This document shows positions 1 through 7,125 of a DNA stretch of 12,108 nt, in pieces. The stretch is from Verrucomicrobiota bacterium (GTDB lineage Bacteria; Verrucomicrobiota; Verrucomicrobiia; Opitutales; Seribacteraceae): NCBI GenBank assembly GCA_014382645.1, contig JACNJI010000242.1:1-12108 (forward strand). The letters are read 5' to 3'. The first letter of the stretch is position 1, and every line of letters begins with the position of its first letter. The notes under the pieces are model-generated. The model did not search any database, was not told the origin of the DNA, and was given only the letters and a program-made list of their open reading frames with translations. The position numbers were made by a program, and so were the translations under genes.

Positions 1-255
1 CAGCGACCGCGCAGGGCAACTCCCGCATCCGCCCCCGCCACTCCACACCGTAAAGGGGAGACGCATCGCTTGGGCATCCCGCATTACGGTTTCGCTGGAT
101 TGCCGCGCCACGTTGTGGCTCGCAATGACAGCCTTGGGGGACGCATCGCCTCGGGCATCCCGCACCACGCCTCCGACTGGATTGCCACGTCAGTTCTCTT
201 CGAGACCTTCCTCGCAATGACAACGTTGGGGGATACGCCCGAAATGCCGGGATGA
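1..255. repeat. GC-rich intergenic repeat block, copy 1 (left end cut by window)
   Basis: This block recurs at 308-526 with an offset of 307 bp. Bases 1-150 are identical to 308-457 by eye; after that there are about four substitutions up to base 190. Copy 1 keeps 36 bp (191-226) that copy 2 lacks, and both then end in the same segment finishing GCCGGGATGA. Inside the block are two diverged subunits of about 80 bp (94-170 and 175-255). Each starts CTGGATTGCC, passes through CTCGCAATGACA and continues into a TTGGGGGA segment. The block may extend to the left of the window. The short open frames across it are most likely chance products of GC-rich repeats; no family is recognisable in them. Confidence 0.9.
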
Positions 256-275
256 AGCACCATGCCCACAACATT

Positions 276-436
276 GTCATTGCGAGGAGCGCAGCGACGC
301 GGCAATCCAGCGACCGCGCAGGGCAACTCCCGCATCCGCCCCCGCCACTCCACACCGTAAAGGGGAGACGCATCGCTTGGGCATCCCGCATTACGGTTTC
401 GCTGGATTGCCGCGCCACGTTGTGGCTCGCAATGAC
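276..436. repeat. Imperfect palindromic element with 36-bp inverted ends
   Basis: Bases 276-311 and the reverse complement of 401-436 both start GTCATTGCGAG and both end GCGGCAATCCAGC, with about ten unlike central bases. They enclose about 90 bp. The same right arm is at 94-129, and a diverged arm is at 175-221. From memory, arms of this type (GTCATTGCGAG...GGCAATCC) recur in intergenic DNA of many unrelated bacteria and behave as non-autonomous dispersed elements. I see no transposase and no clear target-site duplication, so mobility is inferred. Confidence 0.65.
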
Positions 437-526
437 AGCCTTGGGGGACGCATCGCCTAGGGCATCCCACACCACGCCCCCGACTGGATTGCTACGTTGG
501 GTGATGCGCCCGAAATGCCGGGATGA
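308..526. repeat. GC-rich intergenic repeat block, copy 2 (36-bp internal deletion)
   Basis: Second direct copy of the block at 1-255. The missing 36 bp correspond exactly to the DNA between two ACGT tetramers in copy 1 (187-190 and 223-226), leaving a single ACGT at 494-497. This is the signature of slippage or recombination between short direct repeats. Substitutions between the copies cluster toward the right half. No coding function is apparent. Confidence 0.9.
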
Positions 527-594
527 ACAACCCCGCGCAAGAACTCTTCAAAAAACATAAACGCCCTTTCGCCAAAATCGACTTTCGACCTACC

Positions 595-621
595 GCTTCC
601 CCCTTACCTGTCAGGGGGAGC
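595..621 (+). terminator. Possible hairpin, weak terminator candidate
   Basis: CCCCC (599-603) can pair with GGGGG (614-618), extended by T598-A619 and T604-A613, around an 8-nt loop. The downstream sequence CTTCTTCG is pyrimidine-rich but not a T-run, so rho-independent termination is doubtful. It sits between the repeat DNA and the promoter of the giant gene and could insulate that gene from upstream transcription. The rest of 527-757 shows no gene or other recognisable structure apart from the promoter at 713-746. Confidence 0.3.
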
Positions 622-712
622 TTCTTCGTGCCCAACGCCGTGGGATGCTAGTGTAGTGGAATTTATTCGAAAACCAGTTTAGCGTAGTGATCCAATGAAA
701 CCGTTACTATCA

Positions 713-746
713 TTGACTTTCCGTGCGTGGGTGAGTTTATTATAAC
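713..746 (+). promoter_or_regulatory. Putative promoter of the surface-protein cluster
   Basis: TTGACT at 713-718 is a good -35 match. An AT-rich stretch with overlapping -10 candidates follows: TTTATT at 736-741 (17-bp spacer) and TATTAT at 738-743 (19-bp spacer), ending in TATAAC at 741-746. Transcription would start roughly 7-12 bases before the ATG at 758, giving a very short leader with no room for a normal ribosome-binding site. The stretch closely resembles the region at 10348-10382 before the second cluster. Confidence 0.5.
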
Positions 747-757
747 AAGCTTATTTC

Positions 758-3700
758 ATGCGTTTCTCATTCAGTTGCTTAGCCTTTTACTCCGCAGGGT
801 TACTTATCTCTGCCTCTCAGGCTGTTTATTCGGCAAGCCCGGTCATCACAAACGGCGTTGCAGCGGTTGCCGCCGGAGATGGTTTCACGGCATACTTGGA
901 AGCGAATGGTTCATTATACATCGCAGGAAACAACCAATCGGGTCAACTGGGTGATGGGTCAACCACCTCTCGTAGCACTTTCGGTTTTGTTACCTCCGAC
1001 GTTTCGCTGATTGCCTGCGGGACGAATTACATTCTCTTTGTGAAAACCAATGGCTCGTTGTGGGGGATGGGCGATAATTATTTTGGGCAGTTTGGAGATG
1101 GCTCGACAACTGGGTCTTCTGTACCGAAACAGATCCTCGCTTCGGGTGTCGCTGGTGTTTCTGCTGGGGCTAGTCACAGTCTTATCCTCAAGACGGATGG
1201 TTCCTTATGGTCCGTAGGGCTAAACATTACCGGACAACTGGGAGATGGCTCCACTTTAGACCGGAGCGATCCTTTTAGAGTAGTTGATTCAGCTGTGGTT
1301 TCCGCTTCCGCAGGAGATGGTCACAGTCTATTCGTGAAGGCTGACGGTTCGCTCTGGGGTATGGGCTCGAGCTGGGCAGGCGCCTTGGGCACGGGAACTG
1401 AAAATGATGTTTACTATGATGAGAACGGCACGGTCTTCACTATTGGACGCACTCCGATTCAAATAGTGGCTTCGGGTGTGGCTTCCGCCTCGGCAGGGGC
1501 GAATCACAGTCTCTTCGTGAAGACCGATGGGGCTCTTTGGGGAATGGGGTATAATTCGTCCGGTCAACTAGGGGACGGTTCGACGACAAATCGTTTGACG
1601 GCTGTGCAGGTTTCACCTTCGGGCGTAAGCTCGGTTTTCGCCGGAGGCAACCACAGCTTCATCCTCAAGGGAGATACCTCTCTTTGGTCCATGGGCAATA
1701 ATGCATACGGTCAATTAGGAGACGGTTCGACGACCAACAGAAACCAGCCGGTAAGCATCGTGTCATCGGGGGTTACTTTGGCAACCGCCGGCAACGAGCA
1801 CAGTCTCTATACGGTTGACCCCGACCTGCTGAAAGCTATGGGGCGCAACCACCAGGGTGGGTACGGGAACGGCTCCACCGACAACAACTCGACACCACTG
1901 ACGGTTCTTAATGGAGAATTGCAGGTGACGATGAGCGAGGACGGCGCACCCAATGCTTGGAACGCACCCTCACTGGTCGCAACCGATTCCGATGGCGACA
2001 TCTTGAGTTGGGGAGTAACCTCTCAGCCCTCCTCTGGTTCTGCCAATGTTGTTGGAACCGGACCAAGCCCTTCGACTTTCGATTACGTCCCCGATGGAAA
2101 TTTCTCCGGAACTGACAGCTTTGTGGTGCAGGTTAGTGATGGAACCGGCACGGACACGCTCACGATCAACGTTGTAATTGAACCTGTTGGCGATTCCCCC
2201 GTGATTGAGCAAGGAGCATCGGTATCCGTAACTATGAGCCAAGATGCTTCGCCAGTCTCATGGGTTGCCCCTACTTTGACGGCTGCTGATACGGAAGGGG
2301 ATATCCTGACTTGGTTTTTCCAAGGTTTTACTTCGATCGATCCAGTCGACCTAAATGGAACGGTTTTGCTTGAGGGGACCGGTACTAGCCCGACGACCTT
2401 TACTTACGTACCTAGTGCTGGATTCGCAGGAACGGACAGTTTCGAGGTCGGCGTTACAGACGGAACCGATTCTAGATTGATTACGGTAAGCGTAAATATC
2501 CTAGCTGTTAATGCTTCCCCCATTATCGCTCAAGGAGATGAAGTTTCTATTATTTCCACTGAAGGCCAAACGCTAAGTATTGCTGATGTTCCGACCCTCA
2601 GCGCTAGCGATCCAGAAGGGAGCAATCTAACTTGGAGCATAAGTTCCCCGGCATTGAATGGCGTAGCTACCTTGGGCGGGACTGGTGCGGCGCCAACAAC
2701 CTTCACCTATGTGCCGACTGCTTATTTCTACGGGACGGACAGCTTTGTGATTATGGTCAGTGATGGCGATTTAAATGACACCGTGATCGTAAACCTTAAC
2801 ATTTCAGGTGTAAACGACGCTCCGGTGGTAACTCAAGGAACAGAGGTTTCCGTGACTATGAGCGAAAACGGTTCTCCTGTCATTTGGTCCGCTCCTTCAT
2901 TGATCGCCACCGATCCTGATGGCGACTCCGTTGTCTGGAGCCTTTTGTCGCCCCCCCTCAATGGTTCAGCAACAGTAAGCGGTTCCGGCGAAAGTCCCTC
3001 AGCCTTCACTTATGTGCCGAATGCCAATTACTCCGGGACGGATACTTTTCTGGTCCGTGCATCTGACGGAACAGATTCAACCGAAGTTGAGGTAAGCGTC
3101 GTAGTCGAACATGTCAACGTGCCTCCTGTTATTGATCAGGGTGAAAGCGTTTTCGCCACCATGAGCGAAGACGGAGTCCCCCATGGATGGTTTGCGCCTT
3201 CACTCTCGGCAACCGATCCCGATACATCCAACGTCCTCACTTGGGGCGTGGCGACTTCACCCTCGAACGGTACTGCCACGGTGAGTGGGACTGGAGCATC
3301 ACCTCCGGTATTCACTTACACTCCCACCGCAAATTTTTGGGGTTCCGATAGTTTTGTAGTGAAAGTTGACGACGGCAACGCCACCGATGCAATTACCGTA
3401 ATCGTTCAAGTGGAGCCTTTGAACGACTCGCCGGTTTTGAGTGGAAATGATGCCATCTCGGTGAGTATGACTGAAAACGGAGTCCCCATTTCATGGGTTG
3501 CTCCTGACTTGAATGCCTCAGACGTGGAAGGAGACGAGTTGTCGTGGACCATACTTACCGAGCCTTTAAATGGTACCGCGACAGTTAACGGTACTGGAAC
3601 CACGCCAGATGAATTCAGTTACACCCCAACTACTGGCTTCGTAGGTTCCGACAGTTTTGTTTTATATGTCAGCGATGGCAACTCATCCGATCAAGTCACC

Positions 3701-6700
3701 ATTAATGTATCTGTTTTAGGTGTGAATTATCCACCTGTGTTGTCAGCTGACTTTACTCTTTCTACTTCGATTAGTGAAGATGGTTTTCCTGTTGGTTGGA
3801 TCGCTCCAAACTTGACTGCATTCGACCCAGACCCCGAGGATTCATTGACTTGGTCTGTCGCGACCCTACCTGTCCATGGCACTGCCACCGTTTCAGGCAA
3901 TGGAAGTTCCCCATCGCAATTCCTATTTGAGCCTGATCCGAATTATTTTGGCTCCGATAGTTTCATTATATCGGTAAGCGACGGATTTTTGACCGATGAA
4001 GTCGCTGTCAATGTCTCGATCCTTTCTGTAAGTGACTCCCCACAAATAACACAGGGAAGCACTATCTCTGTTTTTCTCAATGAAGATGAGATTGTCATTC
4101 CTTGGATTCCTCCAACTCTTACTGCTTTTGACTTCGACTTAGGCGACATCCTTACATGGAACCTGCTCACTCCCCCGACAGGTGGGTTGGCATCCGTTAA
4201 AGGAACTGGCGCTAGTCCCACGACATTTATTTATTCCCCAAATGCAAATTGGTCGGGTAGCGACACTTTTATGGTCGGAGTGAGTGATGGAACGACGAAC
4301 GATTCCATTACTGTTAATTTGACCGTAAGTCCCATAAACGATGCACCAGTCATTGCTCAAGGATCTTCTGTCTCGGTCTCAATGAGCGAGGATGGTTCTC
4401 CGGTTTCATGGATTCCGCCTGAACTGTCTGCAACCGACGAAGAGGGAGATGAGTTGACGTGGATTATGTCGTTGCAACCTTCTCGTGGGGTCGCTGCGGT
4501 GCAAGGTGTCGGTAGCGTGCCAACGCTTTTAACATATGAACCTGAGGCCCACTTTGCGGGAGAGGATAGTTTTGTCGTTTCGGTGACAGATGGTAACGAT
4601 TCTTCCTTCATTACGGTAAATGTGAGCGTTACGAATGTGAACGATCCGCTGAGAATTGACCAAGGAGAGTCCATTGTCTTGACGATGAGTGAGGACGGAT
4701 TTCCTGTCCCATGGGTTCTTCCCGTGCTGACTGTCTCTGACTTTGATGTTGCTGATGCCTATACTTGGATAGCAACGACAGGTCCTGCTCACGGTTCCGT
4801 CGAGATCGCTGGAAACTCGAAGGAGTTGAATCAACTGACCTATGTCCCCAATGCTTCTTGGTCGGGGATTGACAGTTTTGTCGTTCAAGTGAGCGATGGC
4901 ACAACGACCGATTCCATTACCGTTCAGGTGACCGTTGCTCCAGTGAACGATGCGCCTGTAATCGCTCAAGGTGATGCAGTCACTGTTTTTATGAGTGAAG
5001 ATGGATCTCCGGTGCCTTGGGCAACACCTACATTATCTGCTTTCGACGAGGATGGCGACGAGTTGTCTTGGCAGGTCTTGACGCAAGCTTCTCATGGTGT
5101 AACCACTATGTCGGGAGAACTATCCAGTCCCTCTGGTTTCGAATACGAACCCGAGGCAAATTTCGCTGGGGAGGATAGTTTTGTCATTTCGGTTACTGAT
5201 GGCAATATCACTGACTCTATTACAGTTAATGTAATCGTCGCGAATGTAAACGACCTGCCTATTATCAACCAAGGAGAATCGATCCAGGTTACTATGAGCG
5301 AAGACGGTTCTCCGGTTGCGTGGAATGCCCCTATATTGACCGTCTCCGATGCAGATTCCGGTGGCGTTTTTTCTTGGAGTATTCTGGCTCCTCCCAGTCA
5401 TGGAGAGGCTTCGGTGGTCGGTGGTGGTGCAATTCCTTCGTCGCTTTCCTATACTCCGATTGCCTCTTGGTTCGGAGTTGACAGCTTTTGGGTTAAAGTG
5501 AGCGATGGCACTGCCAGCGATTCCATTATAGTTCAGGTGACCGTCGTTCCCGTGAACGCTCCGCCTGCCATCGCTCAAGGTGAGACAGTCACTGTTTATA
5601 TGAGTGAAGATGGATCTCCTTTTTCTTGGACTGCACCTAAATTATCTGCTTTCGACGAAGATGGCGACGAGTTGTCTTGGAAGATCTTGACGCAACCATC
5701 TCATGGCGTCGCCGATCTAACGGGAGACCTCTCCCTCTCTTCTGGACTCGGATACGAACCTTTTACGAGTTTTGAGGGTGAAGACAGTTTCGTTCTTTCG
5801 GTCACTGATGGGAACTTATCCGATTCCATTACCGTTAATGTAATCGTTACGAATGACAACATCCCGCCGAGTATCGAACAGGGAGGGTCCTTGATAGTTG
5901 TGATGAGCGAGAACGGATTGCCCATTTCTTGGTCTCCTCCCAAATTGTCGGCAACGGACTTGAATGGGGATACATTGACATGGAGTTTGTCCAAACTCCC
6001 TTCCCATGGTCTCGCTGGCGTTAGCGGTCAAGGTGAGAAGCCTTCTCTCTTTACTTATGAACCGAATCTGAATTATTCGGGAAAAGACAGTTTCTCTGTC
6101 CAAGTGAGCGATGGGAATTTAAATGCGGAGGTCAGAATCGATATCACCTTGCTTGAAGTTAGCGATCTCCCTTCATCATTTGAGTTTCGTCAAATTGGCC
6201 TCTTATATGAAAATTGTTCCGTTGGCACCATTGTTGGAACCTTTGCTTCAAGCGAAGTTATTGGAATCACCGATCTTACCTTTTCGTTGGCGGCGGAAGC
6301 AAATGGTTCAATTTTATCCAACGCTCTTTTTTCTCTCGAGGCAAACGGAACATTGAAAAGTAAAGAGCCATTAAACTACGAGGCCCATTCGAATCCTCAA
6401 ATCTCGGTTCGGTTATCCAATGCCATTGGCGAAGCGATAGACCAGACTTTCTCAATCGTTTTGTCAGATGTTTTTCTGCCGAGTGTGAATACTTCCGTTC
6501 CAACGGATGTCACTGCGATTTCCGCGACTCTTCATGGTATGGTCGAGGATTTCGGTGAAGATCCGCAAGGGGTTTCCGTAAGGGGATTCGTTCTGGGAAG
6601 TACACCTGATCCTTTCCCTGGTGATATAGGTGCGGCAGATTTGCCGGCTGGATCCGGAACCGGCGCTTTTGACTTCACTGCCGAGGGACTTAGTCCAGGA

Positions 6701-7114
6701 AGCATTTACTACTTCCGTTCATATGCCATCAACTCCGAAGGTTCTCGGTATGGCCCTCAGCGTCGCTTCGTTACGGCAAAGCACGAATCCTTTGGCTCCC
6801 TTGTTAATGCTATTGATAAAACATCGGGATGGTGGAGTTCCGAATGGTTTGGGGATTTTTATGCTACGGGCAGGAATTGGATTTATCATGCTGATTTCGG
6901 TTGGCTTTTTGTTTATGGAGACAGCCCCGAAAACTTGTGGTTATGGCAGCAGGACCTCGGGTGGACATGGGTCTCGAATGTCTCTTTCCCTTACTTTTAT
7001 TCCAGTAAACTGTCCAACTGGTTGCTATGGAAGCAAACGACAGGAAACGTTTCAGTGTTCTTCGATTATTCTCAGTCCAACTGGATTAGCTATTCTCTTG
7101 TTACCTCACCATAG
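758..7114 (+). CDS. Giant surface protein: RCC1 propeller, 14 cadherin-like repeats, Trp-rich C-terminal domain
   Basis: Predicted exported multidomain adhesin-like protein of 2118 residues. A signal peptide covers about residues 1-25. Residues 35-385 carry seven RCC1-type repeats; six have GxLGDGS-like cores (residues 62, 110, 159, 269, 318, 367) and blade 4 (208) is divergent, followed by a 12-residue insertion. Seven blades are what a closed RCC1 propeller needs. Fourteen repeats follow, with cores at residues 392, 493, 600, 701, 802, 904, 1005, 1107, 1209, 1310, 1412, 1513, 1615 and 1716. They resemble Big_9/cadherin-like tandem domains: MSEDGSP, acidic DxDGD, GxDSFxVxVSDG and a VNDxPVI linker. 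The acidic motifs suggest Ca2+ binding. A cadherin-like domain (about 1804-1906), an FN3-like domain (1907-2008) and a domain with 12 Trp (2010-2118) end it. The ATG at 758 gives a clean signal peptide but lacks a Shine-Dalgarno. Binding to cells, polysaccharide or particles is inferred; no catalytic domain is visible. It is first in a four-gene cluster. Confidence 0.93.
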   Translation: MRFSFSCLAFYSAGLLISASQAVYSASPVITNGVAAVAAGDGFTAYLEANGSLYIAGNNQSGQLGDGSTTSRSTFGFVTSDVSLIACGTNYILFVKTNGSLWGMGDNYFGQFGDGSTTGSSVPKQILASGVAGVSAGASHSLILKTDGSLWSVGLNITGQLGDGSTLDRSDPFRVVDSAVVSASAGDGHSLFVKADGSLWGMGSSWAGALGTGTENDVYYDENGTVFTIGRTPIQIVASGVASASAGANHSLFVKTDGALWGMGYNSSGQLGDGSTTNRLTAVQVSPSGVSSVFAGGNHSFILKGDTSLWSMGNNAYGQLGDGSTTNRNQPVSIVSSGVTLATAGNEHSLYTVDPDLLKAMGRNHQGGYGNGSTDNNSTPLTVLNGELQVTMSEDGAPNAWNAPSLVATDSDGDILSWGVTSQPSSGSANVVGTGPSPSTFDYVPDGNFSGTDSFVVQVSDGTGTDTLTINVVIEPVGDSPVIEQGASVSVTMSQDASPVSWVAPTLTAADTEGDILTWFFQGFTSIDPVDLNGTVLLEGTGTSPTTFTYVPSAGFAGTDSFEVGVTDGTDSRLITVSVNILAVNASPIIAQGDEVSIISTEGQTLSIADVPTLSASDPEGSNLTWSISSPALNGVATLGGTGAAPTTFTYVPTAYFYGTDSFVIMVSDGDLNDTVIVNLNISGVNDAPVVTQGTEVSVTMSENGSPVIWSAPSLIATDPDGDSVVWSLLSPPLNGSATVSGSGESPSAFTYVPNANYSGTDTFLVRASDGTDSTEVEVSVVVEHVNVPPVIDQGESVFATMSEDGVPHGWFAPSLSATDPDTSNVLTWGVATSPSNGTATVSGTGASPPVFTYTPTANFWGSDSFVVKVDDGNATDAITVIVQVEPLNDSPVLSGNDAISVSMTENGVPISWVAPDLNASDVEGDELSWTILTEPLNGTATVNGTGTTPDEFSYTPTTGFVGSDSFVLYVSDGNSSDQVTINVSVLGVNYPPVLSADFTLSTSISEDGFPVGWIAPNLTAFDPDPEDSLTWSVATLPVHGTATVSGNGSSPSQFLFEPDPNYFGSDSFIISVSDGFLTDEVAVNVSILSVSDSPQITQGSTISVFLNEDEIVIPWIPPTLTAFDFDLGDILTWNLLTPPTGGLASVKGTGASPTTFIYSPNANWSGSDTFMVGVSDGTTNDSITVNLTVSPINDAPVIAQGSSVSVSMSEDGSPVSWIPPELSATDEEGDELTWIMSLQPSRGVAAVQGVGSVPTLLTYEPEAHFAGEDSFVVSVTDGNDSSFITVNVSVTNVNDPLRIDQGESIVLTMSEDGFPVPWVLPVLTVSDFDVADAYTWIATTGPAHGSVEIAGNSKELNQLTYVPNASWSGIDSFVVQVSDGTTTDSITVQVTVAPVNDAPVIAQGDAVTVFMSEDGSPVPWATPTLSAFDEDGDELSWQVLTQASHGVTTMSGELSSPSGFEYEPEANFAGEDSFVISVTDGNITDSITVNVIVANVNDLPIINQGESIQVTMSEDGSPVAWNAPILTVSDADSGGVFSWSILAPPSHGEASVVGGGAIPSSLSYTPIASWFGVDSFWVKVSDGTASDSIIVQVTVVPVNAPPAIAQGETVTVYMSEDGSPFSWTAPKLSAFDEDGDELSWKILTQPSHGVADLTGDLSLSSGLGYEPFTSFEGEDSFVLSVTDGNLSDSITVNVIVTNDNIPPSIEQGGSLIVVMSENGLPISWSPPKLSATDLNGDTLTWSLSKLPSHGLAGVSGQGEKPSLFTYEPNLNYSGKDSFSVQVSDGNLNAEVRIDITLLEVSDLPSSFEFRQIGLLYENCSVGTIVGTFASSEVIGITDLTFSLAAEANGSILSNALFSLEANGTLKSKEPLNYEAHSNPQISVRLSNAIGEAIDQTFSIVLSDVFLPSVNTSVPTDVTAISATLHGMVEDFGEDPQGVSVRGFVLGSTPDPFPGDIGAADLPAGSGTGAFDFTAEGLSPGSIYYFRSYAINSEGSRYGPQRRFVTAKHESFGSLVNAIDKTSGWWSSEWFGDFYATGRNWIYHADFGWLFVYGDSPENLWLWQQDLGWTWVSNVSFPYFYSSKLSNWLLWKQTTGNVSVFFDYSQSNWISYSLVTSP
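863..1912 (+). repeat. Seven RCC1-type repeat units within the giant gene
   Basis: Cores begin at bases 941, 1085, 1232, 1379, 1562, 1709 and 1856. Spacings are 48, 49, 49, 61, 49 and 49 codons. Each unit has the pattern HSLxxKxDGSLWxMGxN followed by GQLGDGST, the bacterial RCC1 consensus. The long fourth spacing comes from an insertion containing VYYDENG. Confidence 0.9.
1916..6163 (+). repeat. Fourteen tandem cadherin-like repeats, about 101-102 codons each
   Basis: Core codons start at bases 1931, 2234, 2555, 2858, 3161, 3467, 3770, 4076, 4382, 4685, 4991, 5294, 5600 and 5903. The period is 303 or 306 bp except for one of 321 bp between repeats 2 and 3. Repeat 3 has lost the MSEDG consensus (SIISTEGQ), and repeat 8 is also diverged (FLNEDE). 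The array may be prone to copy-number change by recombination. Confidence 0.92.
4076..5902 (+). repeat. Higher-order 609-bp dyad repeat, three periods
   Basis: Repeats 8 to 13 alternate between two types and recur every 609 bp exactly: 4076, 4685, 5294 and 5903 for one phase, 4382, 4991 and 5600 for the other. Type A (8, 10, 12) has a (N/S)W(S/F)GxD core and mostly a VNDAPVIAQG-like linker. Type B (9, 11, 13) has DE(E/D)GDEL(T/S)W, GEDSF and VTDGN. Bases 4961-5100 and 5570-5709 agree at about 123 of 140 positions by hand count, much closer than adjacent units, so pairs of domains were duplicated together. Confidence 0.85.
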
Positions 7115-7125
7115 GCTTTACGAAA

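Noticed and set aside
1..526. CRISPR array
   Set aside because: Repeat units are long, nested and variable, with no constant short repeat and unique spacers.
70..560. Several open frames on both strands (70-255, 84-470, 252-560)
   Set aside because: They lie entirely in GC-rich duplicated palindromic repeats, have low-complexity Arg/Pro/His-rich products, no family resemblance and no start signals.
727..954. 75-codon frame overlapping the start of the giant gene
   Set aside because: It overlaps the well-supported signal peptide and first RCC1 blade in another frame; its product looks like random translation.
4139..5578. Minus-strand frames up to 152 codons opposite the cadherin-like repeats
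   Set aside because: They recur with the repeat period and mirror the consensus codons of the + strand, so they are shadows of the tandem array.
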